Source: Varroa destructor (lineage: Eukaryota; Arthropoda; Arachnida; Mesostigmata; Varroidae). From it: DNA of 64,000 nucleotides. Location of the stretch: contig NW_019211454.1 of the NCBI RefSeq assembly GCF_002443255.2, positions 59,717,601 to 59,781,600 of the forward strand, in the 5' to 3' direction. Position 1 is the stretch's first letter. Every line of letters begins with the position of its first letter. The notes below the pieces were generated by a model, which saw only the letters and a list, made by a program, of their open reading frames with translations, was not told the origin of the DNA and ran no database searches. Of the stretch, positions 53,101 to 64,000 are shown piece after piece. The translations under genes were made by a program, and so were the position numbers.

Positions 53101-56100
53101 GCTGAAAGGCATCGAACCCTTAGTTACGCTAGAAAGTTACACTAGGATGTTAGAACAGCTCGAGCGCTTGTTGGCACGTGGCAACAGAAGTGAACGAAGA
53201 GGCTGGGGGTTGTTCGGCTCAGCTACTTCCTGCTGACTGAATCAGTCACTTCGGAAGCCTGCTCCATTACTGCAGCTCTTTTATAGGCGCTAGTTTGTGG
53301 GCGAGACAATCCGGCAAACCGCTTACAGTGCGATCGGGCATTGCTCTATGCGTTCTAAAGATGGTGCTGGTTGAATAAAGAGGGTCGCAGAACAACAAAC
53401 ATTGCGCCATACTACTCGTTGCATTGCTGTATACTTTGCGGTGCAGATGCACATATAAATGGGCAGGGTTAAAATGACACGGGGGTCTCGGCCTAGGCTT
53501 TCTCTCCCTCGAAACGCCAGTCGTTACCTTTGAATCGACAATGTATAGTACATGAATAGAAACCAGGTCCTCTTTCTAGTAGTCTTCGTCTCCCTGAGGG
53601 AACGAAATACGGTAAACTGCTATTTACCGCAGCTTAGAGCATAGTTCAACATATATTGTTATATGCTCGCACTTATTCCATTGCTGAACCAGCAATATTC
53701 GACCGGCTGCGGGCGTGTACCTTTACCATTGTGAGTAGAAAAACAGTAATACCTCTGCCGTTCTTTTGAAATTAGAGAATGAGCCCATTATAAAGTGTTC
53801 CTGGAGGTCAACCTAGTACTGTCTCTAAAGAAACTCAAAACTTCACGCTTGACATGGAATTACGACTTCTTCTTATCCTACTGGGCAGACAAGATTTGAG
53901 GTTGTAGTCACTTCTGCCACCCGGTCGGCAGACGAACGAGCCGACTTAGCCAATGTTCCGTGCGTCGCGATATGAACGGAAGGTATACGGATCCATTCTA
54001 GCGAGCGGCAGGCAGTTCTGTATCTGCAGGCTGTTAACCGTTGGGATGACGCTGACTCGTCTGGCCAGCTGTTAGTCTGCACTCTTGAAGTGTAGTAGTG
54101 GGCAAATTTGCTTCGCCACTGGAGCGGGCGAGTCTGTGCACATTCCAGAGGAAGACATCTTGAAAAGCTGTACTTCCTCTACTTTTCATCTACCTCCTTG
54201 TCCTAGTCTCCTGAGCAAGTAGGTACACTATTGAACTAAGGATAGGCAGCAGCTAGGAAAAGAACGACGAATGAGTAGAAAATAAGGCGGGGACCTATAC
54301 AGAAAGCGTACAACGCAGTTAAGGGAGGGACCTAAAGCAGACTATTTTCTGGAGAGAAGCAAAAAGTATGCAGGTGTGTTTGTGCCTCTCTGTGGTGGAC
54401 TGCTGAACATAGGTAACCCTCAGAGTGATTGAGCTGTTTGCAGAGCTTAGCCAGATACCAAGAAACGTCTGGTTAAGAGAGTGACTACTATTCGATTTAT
54501 ATTGTGCTGAAATACTGTTACCTTATGTGGATGCATTGGTAACGGCTTCTTTTTTTCAGTTCCTCTAAGAGTTCTGTGAAGGTTGGTGTCGTCGGCGTCC
54601 TTCACTCCTGTACCAAGAGTGGTAAAGCGTGCACACTTGGCGGCAATATATTTTGCTTTTGCCCTCATTCGGACACTGTTCGATCGGAGTATTATCTTAT
54701 TGCCCTGTTCCATGTCGTATCGTTTCTATGTAGCTGCCAAAATAGTATTTATAGCAGGCATTTTCCTTTGAGCGCACACCATGTGCTGTGTCTGAATACG
54801 CATAAGTACTTATGTCCGTGTCAAAAGGGTAAGGTCACGTTTTTCTGTCGTGTTCTTTGCATGCTTGTCTGCGTCCATGCATTTGTGTTAATACTAGTGA
54901 CATTGCGACAGCGTCTTGACTTCATTGAAGAAGCACCGAAGGAAGGTAATGCTTTACAAAGCTGCCCTACCAAACGCAGGTCCCCTGTTTGTGGCTGCTT
55001 GGCTGCTTTTTTTCTGCTATTTCTGGCTGCCTCTGCCTGTTCCAGGCCACCTGTCATCCTTATTACCTGCCATTAATAGTCTGGGACGGGCTGGCATGAA
55101 ATAAACGGCGCTCTGTGTCCTATCTTTGATTCGACCTAGACAAAGTAAGCGAAGGTTCCATTTTAATCTGCCTGGTTTCTACCCAGTTTTACTCATTTTC
55201 CTCCAGGTTACCGCCATTACTTTTACCTGATTCCCCCTTAACGTTCGTGTTACCTTTGCGACGTACTCATATCTAGTCGTTTCTGCATGGCTTGTGGCCT
55301 AAGCTGCATGAGCCTTCCGCTAAGCGGCCGAGTCATTGCAGGATGAGCGGCCATCGAGTAGGACTTTAACCGCTTTTCCCAACATCGTCGTCCATTTATA
55401 GTAAAAAGAAATTGCAAAATGTGATTCAGTTAGGGACGGCAGCGGCGGACGTGAATTCTGCTGAAGAGAAAAGACAGACAAGGGTGCTAACTGAAGGCGG
55501 CAAATGGAAAAGAGGAAAGCTGGGGGGAAAGGGCAACTGGATGAGAGAAACAAGGAACCTGACCAAAGAGATGCAGAGAGAGTACGAAGTCAGGGAACTA
55601 GATTAGGTTCGGTGGAATCGCGTTCAAAACAAAAGGGATTTGCTAAATTGTGGAGAAGCTCGAGGGCACGATAAAGGAGGAAGCATGGGCTAGCGGTTAA
55701 TGAGGGACGCTACAACGTTGTCTAGACAACCATTGCCATGACGAAATACCGCAAAACCTGATGGTGATTACGACCCCCACCGATCGACGCTCCTGCGAAC
55801 TAACGAAATATTTGGGGGTCGTAGTGACGGTGGTGGAGCGAGATTTGGTGAAGGGGTGAAAAATTGAGAAAAACGAGCGGAAAATTGGCGCTGCTTATCC
55901 AAAAGTATATCCGGTTTTGTACTGCTTCCCTTCTGTTTGCCGTAGGTGCCGTGAGGTGAAGTGAAATGAGTGAACGAGCGAGCGAATGAGGGAACGTCAC
56001 AAAAGCATGCAGGTACTGCTTTGATTGCGACCGTTATTTGGGATAGTACTTCGCTTATAGTCTCATACCGTAACTTACATTTCGCCTTTCATTTGAGGAT

Positions 56101-59100
56101 TTGGGCTTAATTTGAGTGCGCCATGACATTCGAATTTAACTCAAATATTGTATCTTAGGAAGCAGTGTATTTCTAATGCAACGCTGATAAAGACGACACG
56201 GAACCTCTCATAGTACTAGGCTTTCGAAAACCGCTTACTATAGTGTGCCACTGCGTGAACATTGCGAAGTAGGGGCGTCGCATAAAACTTCGATACGCTT
56301 ACGTATTTCTAAGCACCACTCAGCTTCTAGTAATAAGCGACATTGGCGACAGGTCAGTTTGAGTAGACCTGGGAAAAATTCAGCCTTATCTGACATTTAT
56401 AAATATGAAGGATATTATGCAAAAACCAAAAGTACTTGTGCTGCGTTGGAGGTTATTACCGACACAAATATGCATTGATTGCCGTTAACGCACTGCATAG
56501 GGACAAAAACTCTTTCCGAATTTTCCAAATGAAACGTACGTATGTTAATATACATTCGAATAATTATCTATTGGTGGTGACTATGTGGACAGAGTCATTT
56601 CACCCTATGGTCGTCTTAGCCCACATATTCAGCCATTTTTTCATTCTGTTTTTGCTAGAGATCACTGGCCGCCGAAATGGCCAGTTTTTTTGCGGTGCTG
56701 TTGTAGCGATCGTTAATCAGTCATCGTTCAATGGCACTCGAATCTTATGGTTGCCGTTATAGCTTTCTCAAAGCTGGGCTTGTGATAGAAGAGAGACACT
56801 TGGCCGAAGCAGCAATGTAATCTACCATATAATCAATAGTATTACTACTCTCTAGTCGAGTCAACCTGCGGATCTAGCTGTTACAGGGAGGCACTGGACA
56901 ATGTTCGTTATGTGTAGCCGACTTAATCAACAGGATCTTTTTCAATCGATAATTTGTAACTTGACGACTGCATCAAGTTAACACACCGCTGAACTAGTTA
57001 AAAAACATATTCTGTCACATCTAATATAGAAGATTCAGAAAATTTCTAATTACGTCCCTTCTCTAGAAGATCTTCTAATTACAAAATAAGCATTACGGTA
57101 AATCGAAAACTCTAGCTACATCATATCTCAGGTAGGGCAGCAAGCTGTCGACTTTGCGTGGGCGAAGTGACCAGGTAATTCTAATCGACTGCCTCGTACG
57201 CGAATGTACCTCATTAGCCCTTGAGGGGTGCCATGTATCTGTTATTAATATATATATATTAGTTGAAGGGCCTACCAAGTACCCACTAATTCCGTTACTA
57301 ACAGCTATGACGATTAGGACCGGCAGCAGCAATAACAACAACAATTAATCGATGGGCGCGAGTGTAGTTAGTTCGCCCATTTGTTTGGGTTTGGCTGAGG
57401 TCATTGTCGTACAGGAACGTTACAATACTTAATGTCTAAAGGCAGTTCGATATTACTGAATGTTTCATTTGCTTTTGACACTAACAAACACATTAGGGGT
57501 ACAGGTTGCCTGACGATAGGATCTACCCAGTCTTTACAGAGGGGATGGGGCGAACGACAAACTATTGGTTTTTCGGACCCAATTGACAAGTGGTAAAGGT
57601 GACGCTGTTAGACGCAGCTAGCATAGATACTGGGTTCGTCGATTCTACAGCGCCCAAAAAAAGTAACCATAACACAGTGGGATTAGAGTACTGATTCATA
57701 TCGGCCTTCCTTCTCTTCTCTGTGGGTTTGCTTTAGTTTTGAGTGGACACCCTGAATGGTAGGTAAAAGCTCTCAATATGATCGTCTTCTGCTAAATGTG
57801 CTGAGGCTGCTGACTTCGGGTGGGCTTTTTGTCGAGTACTTCCTCGACATCTACCGCCATTACAGTTACAATGTTCTCAGTCGATGAGGACCGCTCGCAG
57901 CCCCGATGTGAGCAGATAGCACACCCTGTTGCCTGTTAGTTTATTGCAACTCGAGGGGTGGCAGAAAACAACGAAATAGCAAAATGGAAACGGCAGAACT
58001 GCCTAGTGCGTGTCACTGTGAAACGTGCGTAAGTAGCGGAGCAGATGGCGGGTAGTGGGGGGAGACATTTTGCTTTCTTTCGTACACCGCCTGAGTCTCA
58101 CTAAGGAGGCATGGTATGGCGATGTGATTTCTCGACATGTTTCTGTGCTTCCGTCTCTGACTTCCTCTGATACATACATCGTATTTGCTCGTGTGCTCTG
58201 TATCGATACATCCTTGAGCACCGAAGCTACAAGCGTTGCCCCGAGCACCACAGTGTCATTGACTCCGTCCACCATCACCTCTACTGTTAGCTGCCGTCTC
58301 GAAAAAAGTGGGACGACCCATTCAGTCGGAGCCTGAGACAACTTGTAGGTAACGGCGACGGTGATGGTTGCTTTACAGTGGCCCCAACCAAAACAGCAAC
58401 TCATTTGCTCCCTATATCTAAATGGCTGTGAGAGAAAGTGCGAAAAACCCCTAAGGAACAAGTCGCCCATCATCTACCGGACAGTGTAGCAACAGAAACG
58501 GATTGTTCTTGTCATCGTCGTTGTTGTACTCTCACCATAGTTCTTGCTTTCGTGGAACTAACCGCGTCGACCACTACAGCGTGTAGCTGGGTCAGCAAAG
58601 CTGAAAAATAGAGGATGTCAAAACGGTGCAAAGCGTAACAGCGTGTGTCCTCGTTGCCGCCGCTCTTGTGGCCACTGCACAACGACACGACGGTGGATGT
58701 TGTTGGTTCCTGTTGCCGTTGTAGGCAGTAAATAGGTGTTGCCATTAAGTGTTTAACATGGGCTGCATAGGGACTGTAGCAGGTGTTACGGCTGGTAACG
58801 ATGTTGGAAATGGCGCGGTTAGCGGTCGGTGCCAGGTGAGAGTGTTGTCCGTTGTTTCATGTCTTTTTTTTAGTTGATTGAAGGACTTTTAACAGGCGAA
58901 GTGTAGAAAAATAGCAAGAAAAAAGATAAAAACCCTAGCCGTATCGGCTGTACTGATGGAGAATCCGAGCCAAGGGCAAAGAAGGGGGCTTGCGGCTGCG
59001 GGAGTGACAAGACAAATGGGGAAAACGCAGAAAAGCATATAGATGTGAGTGTACATGTGTGACGACAGTTCGCTTTATGCCAGCAGCAGCAGCAGCAGTT

Positions 59101-61928
59101 CGTTTCTGCGGTTGCTAAAAGGAAGAACGATGGGAAGAAGGAAGAAAGGTAGCTGCTGCTGCTGCTGCACATTTTCAGCGACTGCTGATGCCGTACGGAG
59201 TGCGGCCGGTAGTGGAATTTGGTGGCCGAGTCGCCCGTCTGACCGCACATCTGGCCGCTCAAACTCTGGATATAAGCAACGATCATGGGTTAATGGCCAT
59301 ATTGACTAACGGCTGAGCATACGATGCACGCAATGCATATGTTATGTTACCTTTTACCATGTTAACATCGTTCATGCAGGTTTACAACACGTAAAAGCTA
59401 TCTACTATATTCGTGATGATGGCGGCCAGATGACAAACTACAGCCGGCGGTCCTGTCGGATCCGAATATAATAATAATAATAATACTTAATTCTCAATAA
59501 TGTGCATCTACTTGGCGTCCATATTTTTTTTCTTTCCTTCGATATGCATATGGCGCATATTGGATCTTCCTTTCTGTTACGGTCTGGTTGAAGACTGACT
59601 CTGCTGCTAATCGTATTGGCTGTCGGTCGCTTATTCGCATGTGTCTTCTTTCCTATCGTATTCGTGTGCCGCGCCCATCTGACAAATAATGAATGTTTCG
59701 TGATATGAATTTGTAGCGAGAAACTTTCGGTTTTACCATATACATCGAACCAGCTCACATCGTTAACTTTATTGGCCGCCATGCTGCCTGTTGTACGCCT
59801 CTAGTTAAATCGTTCAATACCGTTGACAGCGCAGCCCTCTTTTGGCGCGAATTTCGTCGAAAAAATCATCACGGTAACACCCTTCTCGGCTTCGCTGTCG
59901 TCTCCATCATCAACACCAACGCCGTCGTAATCGTTGATGTCGCTGCTGCTGTGTTGGTCGAGGATCGTCACAGGCGACAGCGCAAGTAAGAACGCCGGCT
60001 GCAGACACCTGCAAAGGTTGGATGGCTAAGCAGGGACGTATTTAGATTTCGGAACAGATTTAAATGTTGGGTGATGAAAGGGTGACTGCTTTGTCAGCCG
60101 ATGGCGGTTTGTGTCGCATTCGTGGCTTGCTAGCTCATCGTCCTGGCATGCTGGAGGGGCAACTGACGAAAAGGCTGTGTCGTCTCCGAATCGACGTGTG
60201 CACTAGTAAGTGACGATGGCGATGTTGAACGACCGAAAACCGATGGTTGCTCCGAGTTGCGGCGAAAAGCGCATTCCGTCGTCGTCAATGGGACGAGTTG
60301 TCGTTAGCTATTGGAGTATTTAATCGATACGTTCAGCCTCCTGTCCTGGCATAGCACCACCATACCACGCAGCTGCACATCGAATTAACAAATAATGCAC
60401 AAAGGAACGGTCGTTCGTCGTTGTCATAGTCATCTTATGTGGTGTTTCTGTGAGATCTAGCTGTATCTCTGTGCCCTACTTTTGGTCTCGGCCCCTCACC
60501 TGCGTTCCCGCAATTATTCATTTTGAAAAGTGGCCACAACGCGGAATCAAGAGAGCGAAACGGTCTGCGAGGGCAGCAAACTTGCTTGCTCAATATATGT
60601 AAGGGCAAGTTATTTTCTATGGCGGTTCTCTATATTTCAGCACGTCGTCAAATTTTACCATTCGTCGCCTCCAGAACGCAGTACACCACTTGCTACCGTT
60701 TGTGTGCAATAGCTATCACCAGCTGAAATACAGTCTAGCCCCAGACCAAACCTGCCAGCTGGCACCCTACCATGCGTCAAGGTGAAGACCGAGCGCGCCT
60801 GCGGAAACTTAGCATGCCGTTACTGCAAAAGGTGACGACCAATGAATAGATATGAAGGGAGAAAAATGCCGTGGGCAGAGAAGAGCGGGGTAACAATAGC
60901 GTATCGAATGAAAAAAACGATAGCAATAGGACGAACGGAGCATTTGACGAGGAAGTGAGAAGTCCTGATAAGGCGAAGACATCGAACAAGGGCGAAGTGG
61001 CTACGCAAAGCGAAAATGCGGTGAGCGAAAATAGAGAGATGTAAATTTGACTTGAGCGGCGAAAACAAAAAACATCGGGGGAGACCTGCTGAGATCAACG
61101 ACGTTGTCCATATGGTTCACTTTGCTGGTGTAGATAGGGCGAGCATTTAAGAGAGGAAGGGGAGATTTCAATGCTATCAAGATGTACGCAAGAGAATGCC
61201 CATTGAAACTGTAATGTATCGCCTTTGTCGTATTGGGTGAGATGACAGAAAGTGGTGGCGAAGGTTTATAATAAAGGGTTACAAAATTTTCATATCTATT
61301 GTATTCATTATAGCGATATGTGGGTCTGACGAAACTGTGACAACAGCATGATATAGCTAATTCCGGGAGTAAATTGTAGTTGCAACTCGAATGTACTATT
61401 GTTTAGTTGAGTGGAATAATTTGCATGCATTTATAGCAAAAATCCTTTCAAGCAGCGATTTGTTGCTTTGTCCAGAGGCAACAAATCTTTGAAAATCTAC
61501 ATGCCTACCTAATTTTATGCATGATAAACGTTTTTCTTTTTTAGCGTTTCGTTGTTATCTGACTTGGTGTTTGAGACGATAATTCATCGTGGCTTGTTGC
61601 TCTGTGTGTATCAAATGATTTTAGGGCGACAACATTAAGAAGTTCCGCGAAGAGTCTGGTGCAAAAATCAATATCTCAGATGGAACGTGTCCTGAGCGCA
61701 TCGTGACCATCACCGGCCCGACTGAGAGCATCCTCAAGGCATTCTCGCTAATCTGCGCCAAATTCGAGGAGATGTCCCAGTTGAATAACGGGTCACCCAC
61801 CGATCAAGCCCTTAACGGGGTGCACGGCGTGCAAGGCATGCATGGGAAGCCTCTCGGGCCTGGTCAGACAGCAGCACCCGTCACGCTTCGACTGGTGGTA
61901 CCAGCGTCGCAATGCGGTTCACTTATCG
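31190..61928 (+). CDS. PCBP: Poly(rC)-binding protein (PCBP/Mub family), 5' part, continues past the window
   Basis: An RNA and single-strand DNA binding protein of the hnRNP E family. Members bind C-rich tracts through three KH domains and control splicing, mRNA stability and translation in nucleus and cytoplasm. Coding exons visible are 31190-31279 and 61625-61928, giving 131 whole residues. KH1 spans about 10-79: VTLTVRMIMQGKEVGSIIG, the GKKG loop (28-31), REESGAKINIS and CPERIVTITG. A Gly/His/Asn/Gln-rich linker follows (about 80-114). KH2 begins with PVTLRLVVPASQCGSLIG and is cut by the next intron in its GXXG loop. KH2, KH3 and the C terminus lie outside. The start has G at -3 and G at +4, with an in-frame TGA at 31157. 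The match to vertebrate PCBP1-4 and fly Mub is close, so the family call is firm; one-to-one orthology is not provable here. Confidence 0.94.
31874..31907. repeat. 13-bp inverted repeat near the intron 1 donor
   Basis: Arms 31874-31886 (AAAAAGTATACTT) and 31895-31907, loop GAAATAAT. With a three-A bulge the pairing extends outward to GAT/ATC. It lies about 600 bases past the donor. Confidence 0.75.
31948..32041 (+). other. Pyrimidine-rich tract in the sense strand of PCBP intron 1
   Basis: Repeated T and C runs, such as CTCGCTCCCCCTTTTATTT and TCTTTTTTCTTTTTTT, about 0.7 kb past the donor. Such tracts are typical targets of PTB and KH proteins; a role is only inferred. Confidence 0.6.
34550..34564 (+). 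other. C-rich patch in PCBP intron 1
   Basis: CCCCCCCACCACCCC on the sense strand: several C patches, the known preference of PCBP-type KH domains. Confidence 0.6.
37297..37314 (+). repeat. (CCAG)4 tetranucleotide repeat
   Basis: Four CCAG units and a partial fifth. Confidence 0.85.
37813..37830. repeat. Perfect 18-bp palindrome of CTG/CAG triplets
   Basis: CTGCTGCTGCAGCAGCAG is its own reverse complement. Confidence 0.9.
37908..37964 (+). repeat. GCC/GCT/CCG triplet-rich tract
   Basis: Degenerate GCC, CCG and CTG units, GC-rich on the sense strand of the intron. Confidence 0.85.
38128..38191 (+). repeat. Compound (ACA)n(GCA)n triplet tract, about 64 bp
   Basis: About nine CAA/ACA units pass into about 13 GCA/CAG units. 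The three frames read Thr-Ala, Asn-Ser or Gln runs. The tract sits inside the PCBP intron and no protein exon is supported. Confidence 0.95.
40449..40494 (+). repeat. (GCAC)n/(GC)n/(CA)n alternating purine-pyrimidine tract
   Basis: A continuous alternation of purines and pyrimidines over about 46 bases with a CG-rich centre. This is the composition known to favour left-handed DNA. Confidence 0.92.
44577..44609 (+). repeat. (ATCG)n/(ATAG)n tetranucleotide repeat
   Basis: About five ATCG units, then about three ATAG units. The ATCG part is self-complementary. Confidence 0.92.
44777..44815. repeat. Perfect 17-bp inverted repeat, 5-base loop
   Basis: Arms 44777-44793 (AGTTCATACGTGTGTAA) and 44799-44815, loop ATATG. 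Confidence 0.9.
45219..45239 (+). repeat. (GTT)n triplet repeat
   Basis: Six to seven GTT units. Confidence 0.9.
48207..48253 (+). repeat. G-rich (GGGGGA)n tract, quadruplex-prone
   Basis: At least six runs of three or more G separated by single A within about 47 bases, on the sense strand of PCBP intron 1. The pattern meets the usual G-quadruplex rule in both DNA and the pre-mRNA. Confidence 0.92.
49203..49229 (+). repeat. Short tandem duplication
   Basis: GAATATAATAGAG occurs twice in a row, separated by a few G. Confidence 0.8.
59081..59168. repeat. (CAG)6 ... (CTG)6 pair, 53 bases apart
   Basis: CAG units at 59081-59098 and CTG units at 59152-59168 are mutually complementary, so a sense transcript could form a triplet-repeat stem around a 53-base loop. 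Confidence 0.85.
59468..59485 (+). repeat. (ATA)n/(AAT)n triplet repeat
   Basis: About six AAT units. Confidence 0.85.
61625..61928 (+). CDS. PCBP: PCBP coding exon 2
   Basis: It encodes GDNIKKFREESGAKINISDG through the rest of KH1, the linker SQLNNGSPTDQALNG...GPGQTAA, and the beginning of KH2, PVTLRLVVPASQCGSLI. It is 304 bases long, entering at phase 0 and leaving one base into the Gly132 codon at the donor ATCG|GTAAGT. A run of T followed by TTAG at 61531-61544 would be a better-looking acceptor, but it would shift the frame by 80 bases and break KH1. Confidence 0.94.
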
Positions 61929-64000
61929 GTAAGTGCTCGCATTCGTAACGTACTGCATTCATTATTATATATAGTCATAGCTTAAATTGAAAAGCTTGTC
62001 CAGGGAAGGACAAATCTGAGCCAGTGGAAAGAGTCCAAAGGGCAGGAGGGTGGCCGTTAGATATAACGACGTATTCACAGGAATAGTTGGCTTGCAAATA
62101 ACGGTTTTTAACAAGCTCTGACGAACGTTTTTGTAAGTGACAGTGGTGGCAGGCAAGTGACGCTTGTCGTTCAGCCGCGCGTAGGAAGACGGGACTTTGT
62201 CTTCTGCGTATTAGAGTCGATCTAATAGAAACTTGAGGTTCGGAGATCTTGGGATTAACATAGGCAGTTGTTAATACGCTTTATGCTGCGAGTTGTTGAA
62301 CATATGAAAGCGCTCTGATTCTATCTACACTGTTCAATCTTGACGCTGACGGAAATTACATGTTGTTCGCGGTACGCATCTGTGGCGAAAGGGTAACGGT
62401 TTTGTTGGATGCAACGGTCCTCTTTGGGAGATTGCTGCAAGATTCTGTGGTCAGTACTGACTACAAAATATATGTTATATATATATAGACTACATGTGTT
62501 GGGATGTTGATAGCGAAGTAGAATGGATTGCAGGCGGGCCAGAAGGCCTTAATGAATAATGTTGACTTGGTAACTAAGAAAAGGTACTATACAGTTATGC
62601 AGAAATTAGTCCATTTGCAGCATTCTCTTACGGTAATTCGTAGCGCCTGCCTCATTGAAATCCTGCGACAGCCTTAGGATAATCTAGTGTGAAGTTCTTG
62701 CTCGTCTGTGATCGTTTTGTTGTGACGATCGTAATCTATGATCTTTTATTACTATGCAATGTGATTAAAATTCTCAAAGAGGAGTGCGTTAAAGATAAGG
62801 CATGCAAGTTCGATGACGCATGGTGTGCGTGTGCATAGGATGGTGTTAGTCAATGCATCCTTATTATCTATATTTCGGAACGATTAAATTCAACACAGTG
62901 GTCCTCATAACTGTATATCGTGTTTATTTATAGCATATATCAATTCTGCGTGGCGATGAGACACATACACTACAACGAATTTTCCCAAAATCTATGAAAA
63001 TAACACTCCAATAGAGAGCAACTCCGAAACGCTACTTGAATACGCGAAACGATGTTTGTGTGTAAACGCTTATAGTACCGAGATGTAAGCGAAATTACAT
63101 AGAAGATTAAAAATAGCAAGACTTTCAGGCCGACGCAGTGCGCTATGCCGAGGTAAAAATAGCAAAAATCTTCGATTGGGCCACTCAAGAACGTGCGCAA
63201 TTTTGGCCCAGTTGCTTTCCTAGGTCTAACTGATACGCGGAACTCGGGCTTTTTTCGCTAATCAGTCGTCAGTTATTGACATATAAACGAGGTGATTATT
63301 GAGTCGTTAACAAGTTATATGTACGCTTAGTCTAGTGGTTTCTTTAACTAGCCGTTAGACAACAGCCTCCCTTCGGTGACATTTTATCGGCACGATGATA
63401 AGCGTCTCATATCTGGGTCGTACGATGAAGCTCTTGCGCTTACTATCTCTGCCCTATGATGTGCTGTCGTATTGTCAACGAAAATTAACATGTTTATATT
63501 CGTATACATTTGTCCGTGAAGTCCGCTCTTGTTTTCGGTTTTACCTACAACTATTTATCAAGTCAAATACGTTATATGAATACATTAACATGACCTACTG
63601 AAATTAAGTGCCGTTTGTGCTGCGGGGTGATCCCTTCTACAAACGTGTTTCATCGCCGAATTGTGTTCTTGAGCTGACCTTGTTTGCACTTCACACAGAC
63701 CCGATCTTGTAGTCAGTACTGCCGTCAACTATTGCCAAATTGTAGCCGTGTCCATATATAGGACAAACTGATGACGTTAATCGCTTTTTGTTGTTCCGTC
63801 TTGGTCCTACTACTAAGAATGGTAGCTCACTACAGGTTATCGTGCCGCATTTGAATTAAGCGAAGTCTGTGTCCACGATAGAGAGCAGTCAGTATTCTCT
63901 AAGCTCACAAGTCTTCCCTGGTGGTAAAGCCGAGTAACGTTGTCTCCTTTTGCCAAGGATGTAAGTGGTGCGTTGTAGCATGATGCGGTCCTTGTTTGTC
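61929..64000 (+). other. PCBP intron 2, open at the window edge
   Basis: It starts with a strong GTAAGT donor. I looked for the expected next exon (GKGG loop followed by an IKEIRE-like helix) and did not find it before the edge. Open frames here are short and motif-free. Confidence 0.7.

Larger units (their letters stand above)
31280..61624 (+). other. PCBP intron 1, about 30.3 kb
   Basis: Donor GTGAGC; acceptor ATTTTAG with a poor pyrimidine tract. Its removal joins GKK to GDNIKKF exactly as in the family. I find no other gene inside: the longer frames (37467-38093 plus, 36678-37130 minus, 54576-55076 plus, 58003-58473 minus) show no motif or are low-complexity. The intron is rich in CNG triplets, hairpins and special-composition tracts, listed separately. 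Confidence 0.85.

Noticed and set aside
53106..53122. GGTTCGATGCC on the minus strand, a match to the tRNA B box
   Set aside because: A T-arm could form, but no pairing acceptor stem, anticodon arm or A box is found upstream.
58003..58473. 156-codon open frame on the minus strand
   Set aside because: No recognisable domain, antisense to an intron, and another open frame of 93 codons overlaps on the plus strand.
61545..61624. Alternative, stronger-looking acceptor (T run and TTAG ending at 61544) for PCBP exon 2
   Set aside because: Using it adds 80 bases, shifts the frame and breaks the GKKG loop, whereas 61625 restores the family sequence exactly.

Overview
This is nuclear DNA from an animal, most likely an arthropod. 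The evidence is two spliced protein genes with GT..AG introns, abundant CA, AT and triplet microsatellites, a 30 kb intron, and no bacterial gene organisation. The KH-domain protein resembles the arthropod poly(rC)-binding protein / fly Mub group. A mite or tick is my guess from gene style only; nothing here proves it.

Layout. Bases 1-59 may be the end of an exon of an unrecognised plus-strand gene. Bases 60-6785 hold no gene I can support, but contain a CA tract of about 385 bp. Bases 6978-9573 (minus strand) carry a complete three-exon Rab-type small GTPase gene encoding 235 residues. Bases 9574 to about 29100 hold no recognisable protein gene. The first half is plain AT-leaning DNA. The second half, from about 19.4 kb, is GC-richer and loaded with CAG/CTG/GCC triplets, GT tracts and pyrimidine-rich stretches. 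A poly(rC)-binding protein gene runs on the plus strand from 31190 past the right edge. Coding exon 1 is 31190-31279, intron 1 is about 30.3 kb, coding exon 2 is 61625-61928, and the next intron is still open at 64000. The window therefore codes for KH1, a linker and the start of KH2 only.

The most notable observation is upstream of that start codon. From 29112 to 31189 (2078 bases) the plus strand has only four ATG triplets, and none at all in 30333-31189, while the reverse-complement triplet CAT stays common. Three of the four upstream ATGs open frames of only 4, 4 and 5 codons; the fourth opens one of 47. This looks like a very long 5' leader selected against upstream starts, with a few minimal uORFs kept. 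C-rich and pyrimidine-rich patches lie in and around the same gene, which would fit autoregulation by a C-binding protein, but that is inference.

The two genes show no obvious functional link: one is a membrane-traffic GTPase, the other an RNA/ssDNA-binding regulator of mRNA fate. Most long open frames in the window are low-complexity or chance frames and are not called as genes. I found no transposase, reverse transcriptase, CRISPR array, rRNA or convincing tRNA.
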